Notes: a model not told the origin generated them from the sequence alone. Positions 18,263 through 27,062 are shown, numbered from the stretch's first letter. The stretch is 64,000 bases of DNA from CAYYFX01 sp964571855 (GCA_964571855.1 CAZNDO010000005.1:62001-126000); one strand, 5' to 3'. Translations and numbers: made by a program.

Positions 18263-19801
18263 ATGGCGAAGAACATCGTGACCCGCGCGCAGGACTACGC
18301 GCAGTGGTACCTGGACGTGATCAAGGCGGCCGCGCTGGCGGACTACTCGCCGGTGCGCGGCTGCATGGTGATCCGTCCCGAGGGGTTCGCCATCTGGGAG
18401 GCCATCCAGCGGGACCTGGACCGCCGCTTCAAGGAGACCGGGCACGTCAACGCGTACTTCCCCCTGCTGATCCCGCAGAGCTTCCTGGCGAAGGAGGCGA
18501 AGCACGTGGAGGGGTTCGCGCTGGAGTGCGCCGTGGTCACGCACTCGAAGCTGGAGAAGGGCGCGGACGGCGGCCTGCGCCCGGCGGGCGAGCTGGAGGA
18601 GCCGCTGGTGGTGCGGCCCACGTCCGAGACCGTGATCGGACACATGTACGCGCAGTGGATCCAGAGCTGGCGCGACCTGCCGGTGCTCATCAACCAGTGG
18701 GCGAACGTGATGCGCTGGGAGATGCGCACGCGCCTCTTCCTGCGCACGGCGGAGTTCCTGTGGCAGGAGGGCCACACCGCGCACGCCACCGAGGACGAGG
18801 CGCGCGAGGAGACGCTGCTCATGCTGGACGTGTACGCGCGCTTCGCGGAGGACTTCCTGGCCATCCCGGTGATCAAGGGCCGGAAGACGGACCGCGAGAA
18901 GTTCCCGGGCGCGAACGTCACGTACGCCATCGAGGGGCTGATGCAGGACGGCAAGGCGCTGCAGTGCGGCACCAGCCACGACCTGGGCCAGAACTTCGCG
19001 AAGGCGTTCGACATCAAGTACCTGGGCACGGACCAGCAGCAGCACCACGTGTGGACCACGAGCTGGGGCGTGTCCACGCGGCTCATCGGCGCGCTCGTGA
19101 TGGCGCACTCGGACGACGAGGGGCTCGTCCTCCCGCCGCGCGTGGCGCCGGTGGTGGCGGCCATCGTGCCCATCTTCAAGTCGGACGAGGAGAAGGAGGC
19201 CGTGCGCGGCTTCGTGCAGAGGATCGTGCGCGCGCTCGTGGGGGACTCCGAGACCGCGGCGGGCGCCGGCCGCCTGTCGGGCAAGAACCTGGACAGCTAC
19301 TTCTTCGACCCGGTCACGCACCAGCGCATCGTGGTGGACTGGGGCGACGAGCGGCCCGGCGAGAAGCACTTCCGCTGGGAGCAGCGCGGCGTGCCGTTCC
19401 GCATCGAGGTGGGCCCGCGCGACGTGTCCGGCGAAGCGCTCGTCCTCAAGAACCGGCTGGATCGCGCGAAGGAGACGGTCTCGCTGGGCGACGTGTCGCC
19501 GGCGTGGCTGCGCGCGAGGATGGAGGCCGCGCAGGCGGCGCTGTTCGAGCGCGCGCGCGCGTTCCGGGACGCGAACACGCGCCGCGCGTCGTCCTACGAG
19601 GAGATGAAGGCCATCCTCGCGAAGGACGGCGGCTTCGTGCGCTGCCGGTTCGCGCCGGACGGCGACGTCGAGGACCGCATCAAGGAGGAGACCAAGGCCA
19701 CGGTGCGGTGCATCCCCCTGGAGCAGCCGGGCGGGACGGGCAAGTGCATCGTGACCGGGAAGGACACGGACATCGAGGTCCTGTTCGCACAGGCGTACTG
19801 A
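18263..19801 (+). CDS. proS: Prolyl-tRNA synthetase (archaeal/eukaryotic-like class, no YbaK insertion)
   Basis: 512 residues. Charges tRNA-Pro with proline in the cytoplasm. The class II aminoacyl core is recognisable: motif 1 region RPEGFAIWEAIQRDLD, the loop VVRPTSETVIGHMYAQW, motif 2 RWEMRTRLFLRTAEFLWQEGH, and a QCGTSHDLGQNFAKAF active-site stretch. The protein lacks the ~180-residue editing insertion of the E. coli type and ends in a C-terminal Tyr (LFAQAY), as archaeal/eukaryotic-like ProRS do. Stand-alone transcription is suggested by its own promoter and a GC hairpin after the stop. Confidence 0.96.
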   Translation: MAKNIVTRAQDYAQWYLDVIKAAALADYSPVRGCMVIRPEGFAIWEAIQRDLDRRFKETGHVNAYFPLLIPQSFLAKEAKHVEGFALECAVVTHSKLEKGADGGLRPAGELEEPLVVRPTSETVIGHMYAQWIQSWRDLPVLINQWANVMRWEMRTRLFLRTAEFLWQEGHTAHATEDEAREETLLMLDVYARFAEDFLAIPVIKGRKTDREKFPGANVTYAIEGLMQDGKALQCGTSHDLGQNFAKAFDIKYLGTDQQQHHVWTTSWGVSTRLIGALVMAHSDDEGLVLPPRVAPVVAAIVPIFKSDEEKEAVRGFVQRIVRALVGDSETAAGAGRLSGKNLDSYFFDPVTHQRIVVDWGDERPGEKHFRWEQRGVPFRIEVGPRDVSGEALVLKNRLDRAKETVSLGDVSPAWLRARMEAAQAALFERARAFRDANTRRASSYEEMKAILAKDGGFVRCRFAPDGDVEDRIKEETKATVRCIPLEQPGGTGKCIVTGKDTDIEVLFAQAY

Positions 19802-19806
19802 CGCGC

Positions 19807-19825
19807 CGGGGGCGCTCCGCCCCCG
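19807..19825 (+). terminator. GC hairpin after proS
   Basis: CGGGGGC, loop GCTCC, GCCCCCG: a perfect 7-base-pair stem 5 bases after the proS stop. Only a short CTT follows rather than a T tract, so it could be a weak terminator or an mRNA end stabiliser. Confidence 0.35.
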
Positions 19826-19861
19826 CCCTTCGCGCCGTACGCAACGTCCGGAGGGTCTGCC

Positions 19862-20602
19862 ATGCGCCGGAGCCCGATCGTCGCCGTCGCCCGCGTCGTG
19901 ACCGCCGTTCTCCTGCTGGCCGCTTCCCCCGCGCGCGCGGGCGCCGCGCCGCCCTCGCCCGTGGAGTTCGCCGCGCCGGACGGGCTCATGCTGCAGGGCA
20001 CCTACTGGGCCGCCGCGGGCGCCGGGCCGGCCGTGCTCCTCCTGCACCAGTGCAACGCGGACAAGGACAGCTGGGCCCCGCTGGCCGGCGCGCTGGCAGC
20101 CGCGGGCGTGCACGTCCTCGCGTTCGACTTCCGCGGCTTCGGCGGCAGCCGGAACGAGGCGGTGGACGCCTCCCCGGAGGAGTCGAGGTGGTCGTCCTGC
20201 CCGGACGACGTGGACCGCGCCGTCGAGTTCCTGCGCGGGATGCCGGATGTGGACGGCGCGCGACTGGGCGTGATGGGCGCGAGCTGCGGCGGCAGCCAGG
20301 CGCTGCTCCTCGCGCTGCGCGATCCCGAGGTGAAGGCCGTGGGCTTCCTCTCGTCCAGCCTGCCGCGTCTGGGTGACGTGGACGTGGCGCAGTTCCAGGC
20401 GAACCGAACGCTGCCGGTGCTGGCGATCGCCGCGGAGAAGGACAAGGGGTCGTACGAGCGGGCGCAGGCGCTGTTCGCGGGGTCCGCGGACCCGCGCACG
20501 AAGCTCGTCCTGTACAAGGGCGCACTGCACGGCGTCCCCCTCTTCGAGCACGATCCCGGCCTGGTCGCGTCCATCGTGGCCTGGTTCACGGCCGCGCTGT
20601 AG
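19862..20602 (+). CDS. Exported alpha/beta-hydrolase (dienelactone-hydrolase-like)
   Basis: 246 residues. Signal peptide to about residue 27 (ASPARAG). Alpha/beta-hydrolase core: oxyanion-region LLLHQCNADKDSW, then AFDFRGFGGS, nucleophile elbow GASCGG (GxSxG, Ser as nucleophile with a neighbouring Cys), acid in AIAAEKDKGS, and the catalytic His in GALHGVPLF. It probably hydrolyses an ester or peptide in the periplasm; the substrate is unknown. ATG 19862 follows CCGGAGGG. The stop TAG shares its G with the GTG start of the Nramp gene, suggesting coupled expression, although no functional link is obvious. Confidence 0.85.
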   Translation: MRRSPIVAVARVVTAVLLLAASPARAGAAPPSPVEFAAPDGLMLQGTYWAAAGAGPAVLLLHQCNADKDSWAPLAGALAAAGVHVLAFDFRGFGGSRNEAVDASPEESRWSSCPDDVDRAVEFLRGMPDVDGARLGVMGASCGGSQALLLALRDPEVKAVGFLSSSLPRLGDVDVAQFQANRTLPVLAIAAEKDKGSYERAQALFAGSADPRTKLVLYKGALHGVPLFEHDPGLVASIVAWFTAAL

Positions 20603-21864
20603 TGCCGCGCCCCGGCCTCGGACGGATCGCGGCGCTCGGCCCCGGCCTGGCCATGGCCGCCACCGGCGTGGGTGCCGGCGACCTCGCGGCGGCGGCGTTC
20701 GCCGGGGCCCGCTGGGGCGAAGCGCTCCTGTGGGCGGTGGCGCTCGGCGCGGTGGTGAAGCTGGCGTTGAACGAGGGCGTGGCGCGGTGGCAGCTCGCCA
20801 CCGGGACGCCCTTGCTCGAGGGCTGGTGCCGGCACCTCGGGCGCCCGTTCGCGAACGCGTTCCTGGCGTACCTCGTGTTCTGGTCGTTCGCGGTGGGCGC
20901 CGCGCTGATGAGCGCGTGCGGCATCGCGGCGCACGCGCTCGTGCCGGGGCTGCCGGTGGCCGCGTGGGGCGCGCTGCACTCGCTCGCGGCGGTGGCGCTC
21001 GTGCTCGTGGGCCGCTACGCGCTGTTCGAGCGCGCGATGTCCGCGCTCGTGGCGCTCATGTTCCTCTCGCTGCTGGGCAGCGTGGGGTTCCTGCAGCCGG
21101 ACCCCGGCGCGGTGCTCCGCGGCCTCGCGATCCCGCGCATCCCGGAGGGCTCGGGCGCGGCGGTGCTGGGTCTCGTGGGCGGCATCGGCGGCTCGGTGAC
21201 GCTGCTGGCGTACGGCTACTGGATCCGCGAGAAGGGCTGGACCGGCGCCGAGCGCATGCGGCACGTGCGCGTGGACCTGGGCGTGGCGTACGCGCTCACC
21301 GGGATCTTCGGCATGGCGGTGCTCCTGCTCGCCGCGGAGTCCCTGGGCGGCGACTCGGCGGAGCTTCCGTCCGGCAGCCGCGGCCTCGTGGCGCTGGCGC
21401 ACACGCTCGCCGCGGCCGTGGGCGCGCGCTTCGGCGATCCGGTCGGCGCCCTCGTGCGCCTCGTGTTCCTGATCGGCGCGTGGGGCGCCGTGTTCACCAG
21501 CCTGCTCGGCGTGTGGCAGGGAGTACCCTACCTCTTCGCCGACCTCCTCGCCGCGCGCGCGGACCGCACGGGCGAAGCCGTGGACGTGCGCTCCCGCGCC
21601 TACCGCGGCTACCTCCTCTACCTCGCCCTCGCCCCCGCGGCGCTCCTCCTGCTCGGCCGCCCCTTCTGGCTCATCCTCGTCTACACGGTCGTGAGCAGCG
21701 CCTTCCTCCCGTTCCTCGCCGGCAGCCTCCTCTGGCTCAACGGCCGCGCCGCGCTGGTGGGCGCGCTGCGCAACGGCCGCGCCGTGACCGCCATCCTGGC
21801 CTTCATCCTCGGCCTGGTCACGATCCTGGGCTTCCAGGAGATCGTGGACGCCGTGCGCGGCTGA
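20602..21864 (+). CDS. Nramp-superfamily membrane transporter with altered metal-site motifs
   Basis: 420 residues, about 11 transmembrane segments. The overall Nramp pattern is visible (GPGLAMAATG near the N-terminus, helix-breaking glycines). Canonical Nramp metal ligands are DPGN in TM1 and MPH in TM6. Here TM1 reads ATGVGAGDL (residues 20-28, with D27 displaced) and the TM6 break reads GSVTLLAYGYW (about 198-208), with no Met-Pro-His. It therefore belongs to a divergent clade, and Mn/Fe transport should not be assumed. The GTG start is fused to the previous stop (TAGTG). It ends seven bases before the first giant hairpin, which may terminate or protect its mRNA. Confidence 0.8.
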   Translation: MPRPGLGRIAALGPGLAMAATGVGAGDLAAAAFAGARWGEALLWAVALGAVVKLALNEGVARWQLATGTPLLEGWCRHLGRPFANAFLAYLVFWSFAVGAALMSACGIAAHALVPGLPVAAWGALHSLAAVALVLVGRYALFERAMSALVALMFLSLLGSVGFLQPDPGAVLRGLAIPRIPEGSGAAVLGLVGGIGGSVTLLAYGYWIREKGWTGAERMRHVRVDLGVAYALTGIFGMAVLLLAAESLGGDSAELPSGSRGLVALAHTLAAAVGARFGDPVGALVRLVFLIGAWGAVFTSLLGVWQGVPYLFADLLAARADRTGEAVDVRSRAYRGYLLYLALAPAALLLLGRPFWLILVYTVVSSAFLPFLAGSLLWLNGRAALVGALRNGRAVTAILAFILGLVTILGFQEIVDAVRG

Positions 21865-21870
21865 GGGCGT

Positions 21871-22116
21871 CTGTCGGATCGGGGAGCGACGGACCCGCGA
21901 AGCGGCCGCGCGAGCGGCGGGTCGAAGCGGCCCGGCCCTTTCCTCGGACCGGACGGCGCGGGCGCGCATCCATGCGCGCCCTGGGCCTCGGCGCTCCGGG
22001 GCCTCCGCCATCCATGGCTCCGGCCCCTCCGCGACGCCGCCGAGGAAAGGGCCGGGCCGCTTCGACCCGCCGCTCGCGCGGCCGCTTCGCGGGTCCGTCG
22101 CTCCCCGATGCGGCAG
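21871..22116. repeat. Giant inverted repeat A (77-base arms, 92-base loop)
   Basis: Left arm 21871-21947 and right arm 22040-22116 are reverse complements with two mismatches by hand count; the inner ~70 bases are perfect. The loop holds its own small palindrome, GGGCGCGCAT at 21960-21969 and ATGCGCGCCC at 21972-21981. It lies between the convergent Nramp and OmpA genes. It could act as a two-way transcription stop, a structured RNA, or a fold-back mobile remnant. I see no coding potential that would explain it. Confidence 0.9.
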
Positions 22117-22143
22117 ACGCGGTGGGATGACGGGAGGACGTCC

Positions 22144-22363
22144 GCGGTTCGGCGGTCGCGGCGGCGTGCGGGCGGTCGCGCCGGCCACCGGGTGGGGTTC
22201 CCTCCGGCGGCTCTGCGGCGCGGCCGGAGCCCCGGACGGGCGGAGGCCGTCGACGCAGGAGCGAAGGCCTCCGCCCGGACGGCGGAGGCCGAGCGCCCGC
22301 CGGAGGGAACCCCACCCGGTGGCCGGCGCAACCGACCGCGCGCCGCCGCGACCGCCGAACCGC
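22144..22363. repeat. Giant inverted repeat B (67-base arms, 86-base loop)
   Basis: Left arm 22144-22210 and right arm 22297-22363 pair with three mismatches by hand count. The loop contains a nested 12-base inverted repeat (22237-22248 with 22266-22277). It starts 27 bases after repeat A and ends 18 bases before the OmpA gene's stop. Its sequence is unrelated to repeat A, although the layout is the same. The 21865-22380 gap contains nothing else I can identify. Confidence 0.9.
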
Positions 22364-22380
22364 CCGGCGCGGACCTCGCC

Positions 22381-23709
22381 CTACTTCGGGTCGAGGACGC
22401 GGATCTCCACGCGGCGATTGCGCGACCGCCCCTCCGCCGTGGAGTTGTCCGCGACCGGCACGCCGGACCCCAGCCCCCGCGCACGGATCGTGGCGGGATC
22501 CACGCCGGAGAGGATCATCTCGTTGCGCACGGACGCCGCACGGTCCTCGCTCAGCGTGAGGTTGTTCAGCGCGTCGCCCGCGGAGTCCGAGTGCCCCTCC
22601 ACGATCACGCGTGCGCCCGGGTTCCGCAGCAGCACGTCGGAGAGGCTGCGGATCTCCTCGCGCGCGGCCGGCGTGAGCCGCCCGCTGCCGGATTCGAACG
22701 CCGCCTCGCCGCCGAGGACGAGCCGCCAGCCCTCGTCCGTGGTCACGAGGTGCGAGAGCGTGGACGATGCGGCCATGCGTTCGAGCGCGATGGACAGCGC
22801 CGCGCGATCCGGCGCCGGCACGGTGGCCGGCGGCGAGGCCGGCACGGACTCGGGCGCCGCGGGCGCCGGCGTGGCGGCCTTCGCGCGCTGCTCGTCGAGC
22901 GAGCGGCGCAGGGAGTCCATCTCCGCGCGCAACGCCTCGTTCTTCTGCAGCAGGTCGCGCACGAGCGGCTCGGGCACGGACTCCTCCACCGGGGTCACCG
23001 GGATCACGGGCACCGCCTCCAGCGGGGGCGCGGCCGGAACCGAATCCTCCGCGGCGCGCTGCCGGTACGCGCTGCGCACCGGGCGCGCGGGCTCGCGCGT
23101 GGCGTGCACGTCCGGCCACCAGCCGATGCCGGCCGCGAACGTCCAGTTGCCCACGTCCTCCACGAACTCGCGCCGCGTCTCCACGTGCCAGCGCACGGAG
23201 CCGCCGGCGGACGAGATGCCGAAGCCGGTGTCCAGCCCCACGCGGAAGCCGGAGATGGCGTCCTCCAGGCTGGTGTCGTCCGGGATGTCCGCGGACACGA
23301 ACTGCGCGGCGAGCCCGGCGAGCACGTACGGGCGCATCCACTTGTACCGGAACATGTGCACGCGCAGGTCGGGGTGGAACGAGACGTTGCGCACCTCGCT
23401 CTTCGACGAGTCCGCGATGGAGGGCCGCTCCGCGTCCGCCTTCCAGTACCGGACGCCGCCCGAGAAGTCGATCCACGGCGCGAAGAGCGTGCCGAGTCCG
23501 ATGTTGCCGGCCACGAGCAGCCCGGTGTTGCCCTTGGTCAGGTTGACCGCGCCGAAGTCGACCCACGCGCCGTCCAGCCGCACGCCGTGCGGGCGCGGCT
23601 CCGGCTCCGCCGGCCAGTCCGCCGGGAACCCCTCCTGCGCCGCGACGGGCCCCGCCGCCAGGACCACCGCGAAGAGCCACCCCGCCACGTGCCGCCGTGC
23701 GTTCGTCAT
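22381..23709 (-). CDS. OmpA-family outer-membrane protein
   Basis: 442 residues; ATG 23709 preceded by GGAGGG. Signal peptide ends near GPVAAQ (residue 25). About 200 residues of amphipathic strands form the N-terminal barrel (FHPDLRVHMFRYKWMRPYV, WHVETRREFV). A Pro/Ala/Glu-rich and coiled-coil-like linker follows (LLQKNEALRAEMDSLRRSL). The C-terminal OmpA peptidoglycan-binding domain contains ESGSGRLTPAAREEI, VEGHSDSAGDALNNLTLS and GRSRNRRVEI, including the Asp and Arg that hold diaminopimelate. It links outer membrane and cell wall. The gene converges on the two giant hairpins. Confidence 0.92.
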   Translation of the reverse strand: MTNARRHVAGWLFAVVLAAGPVAAQEGFPADWPAEPEPRPHGVRLDGAWVDFGAVNLTKGNTGLLVAGNIGLGTLFAPWIDFSGGVRYWKADAERPSIADSSKSEVRNVSFHPDLRVHMFRYKWMRPYVLAGLAAQFVSADIPDDTSLEDAISGFRVGLDTGFGISSAGGSVRWHVETRREFVEDVGNWTFAAGIGWWPDVHATREPARPVRSAYRQRAAEDSVPAAPPLEAVPVIPVTPVEESVPEPLVRDLLQKNEALRAEMDSLRRSLDEQRAKAATPAPAAPESVPASPPATVPAPDRAALSIALERMAASSTLSHLVTTDEGWRLVLGGEAAFESGSGRLTPAAREEIRSLSDVLLRNPGARVIVEGHSDSAGDALNNLTLSEDRAASVRNEMILSGVDPATIRARGLGSGVPVADNSTAEGRSRNRRVEIRVLDPK

Positions 23710-23750
23710 GGAATCCCTCCGTGCTTCGGACCCGGGGCGGCGCCCGCGGG

Positions 23751-24374
23751 TCACATCGTCCCCCGCGCGTCCTCGGCCGGGTCGCGGTCGATCACCTGCG
23801 CCAGGTTGCCGGGGCTCGGCTCCAACCGGTTCACCCGGGCGAACCGGACCAGTTCCTTCGCGAAGGTACGCACCTTCGCGTCCAGCTTCGGGTCCTTGAG
23901 GCGCGGGCCGTCGAACGCCTTGTACGCGTGCGCGATGCTCACCTGCACCGGCAGGCTCCAGCCCCCCACGCCGCGCACCACGTACCGCAGGTGCCCCAGC
24001 GAGTTGATCGCGCCCATCTCGCCGCCGCCCACGCCCAGCAGCCCGAAGAGCTTTCCGCGCAGCTCCTCCGCGCCGAGCAGGTCCAGCGCGTTCTTCAGCA
24101 CGCCCGAGAAGCTGTTGTGGTACTCGGGCGAACCCAGGAGCAGCGCGTCCGCGCGCTTCGCGCGCTCCTTCAACGCCACGGTCCCGGGATGATCCGGCAC
24201 GTCCTTCGGCCCCTCGCGGAACGGGAGGTCCAGCGCGCCCAGGTCCACGAGGTCGCACGTGGCGCCCGCCGCCCGCATCTCCTCCGCCGCGATGGCCAGC
24301 GCCCGGTGCGTGTAGCCGGCCGGGCCGCGCAGGCTCCCGCACAGGATCGCGATGTGCACGCCGGCAGTGGCCAC
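23751..24374 (-). CDS. NADPH-dependent FMN reductase family protein
   Basis: 207 residues from a GTG with AAGGAG six bases upstream. Flavodoxin-like fold: AILCGSLRGPAGYTHRAL near the N-terminus binds the FMN phosphate, and GSPEYHNSFSGVLKNALD is the family signature. It probably reduces FMN, quinones or azo compounds with NAD(P)H in the cytoplasm. The C-terminus (about residues 165-207) is longer than in small FMN reductases. It lies 41 bases upstream of the OmpA gene on the same strand and may share its transcript. Confidence 0.9.
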   Translation of the reverse strand: MATAGVHIAILCGSLRGPAGYTHRALAIAAEEMRAAGATCDLVDLGALDLPFREGPKDVPDHPGTVALKERAKRADALLLGSPEYHNSFSGVLKNALDLLGAEELRGKLFGLLGVGGGEMGAINSLGHLRYVVRGVGGWSLPVQVSIAHAYKAFDGPRLKDPKLDAKVRTFAKELVRFARVNRLEPSPGNLAQVIDRDPAEDARGTM

Positions 24375-24526
24375 GGGGCGCTCCTTCTCCGGCGGATCCT
24401 CGCACGAAGCGCCGCGTCCCGGTAGTAGGTCGGTCCACCGCCGGCCGCGCTCCGGGCGCGACCCGCCCGCGAGTCCCCGCCCCGCGACGGACGGGGTATG
24501 ATCGCCGCCCCCCGGGGGAGGAACGC

Positions 24527-25522
24527 ATGCGGGCGAACCGCGCGGGATCCATGGTCGTGGCGGCGGTGCTGGTGGGCGCCGCGGCGTGGCTCGGCGCCGG
24601 CGGCGGCCCCGGGCGCGCGGACGGCGCCGGCGGTGCCGCCGCCCCCGTCTTCGGCGACGCCTTCTGGAAGCACTGGGGCGACGGCCAGGCCGAGATCTCC
24701 ACCTACGACCTCACGTTCCCGCGCTACGGGCAGCCGCGCCGCGGCACGGCGGTGGCCGTGTTCGTGACCGAGACGTTCTCGGAGGAGGCGCGCGTGAAAG
24801 CCGATCCCGGCGTGCACGCGCGCGCGGACGAGTTCCCCGTGATGAAGCTGAACCTCATGCAGGACTTCCCCACCGGGATCTACGACTACTCGCTGATGAG
24901 CAGCGTGTTCGTGGGCCTGGAGGCGAAGGCGGGGCGCGCCGCGGGGACGCCGGCGAAGGTGGCGTTCTCGGCGCAGGAGTGGTGCGGCACGGTGTACCAC
25001 CAGCTCCTGCCGGACGCGCGCCGCGTGCGCTCCGCCGCGCACAGCTACTTCGACGGCGAGGCGGATCGCGCGGAGACCCTGCCGCTGCCGGAGGGCGCGG
25101 TCTTCGAGGATGCGCTGTACCTCTGGGCGCGCGGGCTCGCGGGGCCGCGGCTCGCGCCCGGGGAGTCCGTGTCCGTGCCCATGATCCGCTCGCTCGAGTT
25201 CGTCCGGCTGCGGCACGTGCCGCTCGCGCGGGATCCGGTCACGCTGGCGCGCGCGGCGGGCGCGACGCGCGTGGACGTGCCCGCGGGCGCGTTCGACGTG
25301 GAGACCTGCACGGCCACCGTGGGCGGGGACGCCCCGCGCACGTGGACGTTCCTGGTGGAAGCGGCGCCGCCGCATCGCCTCGTGCGCTGGGAGTGCACCG
25401 ACGGGCGCGTGGCCGAGCTCGTGGCCGGCGCGCGGCTGCCGTACTGGGAGATGAACGACCCGGCGTCGATCGACGCGCTCGCGCGGATCGGTCTGGTCGC
25501 CCGCCCGCCCCGGACGCCGTGA
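24527..25522 (+). CDS. Conserved secreted protein of unknown function, coupled to photolyase
   Basis: 331 residues. ATG with GGAGGA five bases upstream. Signal peptide/anchor at about residues 8-25. The mature protein opens with the distinctive FWKHWGDGQAEISTYDLTFPRYG and continues VFVTETFSEEARVKAD and KLNLMQDFPTGIYDY. I recall homologues with this opening, sometimes mislabelled as Maf-like in databases, but know no function. Two cysteines appear (EWCGTVYHQ, VETCTATV). The stop overlaps the photolyase GTG (GTGA), so the two are cotranslated. A TATGAT sequence at 24497-24502 may be the -10; no -35 is evident. Confidence 0.8.
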   Translation: MRANRAGSMVVAAVLVGAAAWLGAGGGPGRADGAGGAAAPVFGDAFWKHWGDGQAEISTYDLTFPRYGQPRRGTAVAVFVTETFSEEARVKADPGVHARADEFPVMKLNLMQDFPTGIYDYSLMSSVFVGLEAKAGRAAGTPAKVAFSAQEWCGTVYHQLLPDARRVRSAAHSYFDGEADRAETLPLPEGAVFEDALYLWARGLAGPRLAPGESVSVPMIRSLEFVRLRHVPLARDPVTLARAAGATRVDVPAGAFDVETCTATVGGDAPRTWTFLVEAAPPHRLVRWECTDGRVAELVAGARLPYWEMNDPASIDALARIGLVARPPRTP

Positions 25523-26994
25523 CCGTTCCCGCGCTCCGCATCCGCGCCGTGAACGACGCGCCGCCGCGGGACGACGGCACGTTCGTCCTGTACTGGATGG
25601 TCGCGGCGCGGCGCACGTCGTTCCACTTCGGGCTGGACCGGGCGGTGGAACTGGCGAAGGCGCGCGGGAAGCCCCTGCTCGTGCTGGAGGCGCTGCGCTG
25701 CGGGCACCGGTGGGCGTCGCCGCGGTTCCACGCGTTCGTGCGTGCCGGCATGGCGGACAACGCCGCGCGCTGCGCGGCCGCCGGCGTCACGTACCACGCC
25801 TATGTCGAACCGCGCGACGGCGACGGCCGCGGCCTGCTCGAGGCCCTCGCGCGGGACGCGTGCGCCGTGGTCACGGACGACTTCCCCGCGTTCTTCCTCC
25901 CGCGCATGGTGGCCGCCGCCGGAGCGCGGCTGCCCGTGCGGCTGGAGGCGGTGGATTCGAACGGCATCGTGCCGATGCGCGCCGCGGAGTCCGCCTTCCC
26001 CACGGCGTACGCGTTCCGTCGCTTCCTGCACCGCACGTTGCCCGCGCACCTGGACGCGTTCCCCGCGGAGGACGCGCTCGCGGCGGCGCGCGGGCTGCCG
26101 CGGGCGCACCTTCCGGACGCGGTGGCGGCGCGCTGGACGGCGGCGCGCCTGGACGCGGACGCGCCGCTCCCGGACGGGCTGGACCGCGCCGTGTTCCCCG
26201 TGGACACGCCGGGCGGCGAGCGCGCGGCGCGCGGTGCGCTGGAGACGTTCGTGCGCGAGCGGCTGCCGCACTACGCGGAGAGCCGCAAGGACGCCGCGCA
26301 GGACCGATCCAGCGGGCTCTCCCCGTACCTCCACTTCGGTCACCTCTCCGCGCACGAGGTCCTGCGCGCGGTGGCGAACGCCGAGCGCTGGACGCCCGCG
26401 TCGCTGTCCCCCGGAGGCCGCGGCGAGCGCGAGGGCTGGTGGGGCATGAGCGCCGCGGCGGAGTCGTTCCTGGACCAGCTCGTGACATGGCGGGAGCTGG
26501 GCTACAACTTCTGCGCGCACCGCGACGACCACGACCGGTACGAGTCCCTGCCGGACTGGGCGCGCCGCACGCTGGACGAGCACGCGGCCGACCCGCGCGA
26601 GCGCACGTACCCGCTGGAGGAGTTCGAGGCCGCGCGCACGCACGATCCGCTCTGGAACGCCGCGCAGACCCAACTCGTCCGCGAGGGCCGCATCCACAAC
26701 TACCTGCGCATGCTCTGGGGCAAGAAGATCGTGGAGTGGACGCCGGACCCGCGCACGGCGCTGGACGTGATGATCGAGCTGAACAACAAGTGGGCGCTGG
26801 ACGGCCGGAACCCCAACTCCTACTCCGGCATCTTCTGGGTGCTCGGTCGCCACGATCGCCCGTGGGCGCCGATCCGCCCCGTCTTCGGCGCGATCCGCTG
26901 GATGAGCAGCGCGAACACGGCGCGCAAGATGAACGTGAAGGAGTACGTGGCGCGCTACGACCCCGGGAAGCCGGGGGAACTGTTCGTTCGGTAG
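25519..26994 (+). CDS. phr: Class II CPD photolyase
   Basis: 491 residues. Light-driven FAD enzyme that splits cyclobutane pyrimidine dimers in DNA. The N-terminal photolyase alpha/beta domain begins VLYWMVAARRT and carries FHAFVRAGMADNAARC. The C-terminal helical FAD domain shows SGLSPYLHFGHLSA, LVTWRELGYNFCAH, HNYLRMLWGKKIVEW and LDGRNPNSYSGIFW...GRHDRPW, all characteristic of class II rather than class I. The GTG start overlaps the secreted protein's stop by four bases. The enzyme suggests that the organism or its ancestors were exposed to sunlight. Confidence 0.95.
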   Translation: MTVPALRIRAVNDAPPRDDGTFVLYWMVAARRTSFHFGLDRAVELAKARGKPLLVLEALRCGHRWASPRFHAFVRAGMADNAARCAAAGVTYHAYVEPRDGDGRGLLEALARDACAVVTDDFPAFFLPRMVAAAGARLPVRLEAVDSNGIVPMRAAESAFPTAYAFRRFLHRTLPAHLDAFPAEDALAAARGLPRAHLPDAVAARWTAARLDADAPLPDGLDRAVFPVDTPGGERAARGALETFVRERLPHYAESRKDAAQDRSSGLSPYLHFGHLSAHEVLRAVANAERWTPASLSPGGRGEREGWWGMSAAAESFLDQLVTWRELGYNFCAHRDDHDRYESLPDWARRTLDEHAADPRERTYPLEEFEAARTHDPLWNAAQTQLVREGRIHNYLRMLWGKKIVEWTPDPRTALDVMIELNNKWALDGRNPNSYSGIFWVLGRHDRPWAPIRPVFGAIRWMSSANTARKMNVKEYVARYDPGKPGELFVR

Positions 26995-27033
26995 CGGCTC
27001 GCGCAAGCGGGGTGGTATCCGCACAGTTGCCTC

Positions 27034-27062
27034 TTGCTTTGGATCTGGCAATCCGGTACATT
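27034..27062 (+). promoter_or_regulatory. Sigma70-type promoter before a broken gene
   Basis: TTGCTT (27034-27039), 17-base spacer, TACATT (27057-27062), in a stretch visibly poorer in GC than its surroundings. It points into the gene remnant starting at 27112 and has the same spacing as the other good promoters in the window. Confidence 0.5.

Noticed and set aside
19862..20602. Cys-nucleophile dienelactone hydrolase
   Set aside because: The elbow reads GASCGG, which places Ser, not Cys, at the nucleophile position of GxSxG.
21960..21981. Stand-alone operator palindrome
   Set aside because: It is the loop hairpin of giant repeat A, far from any start codon.
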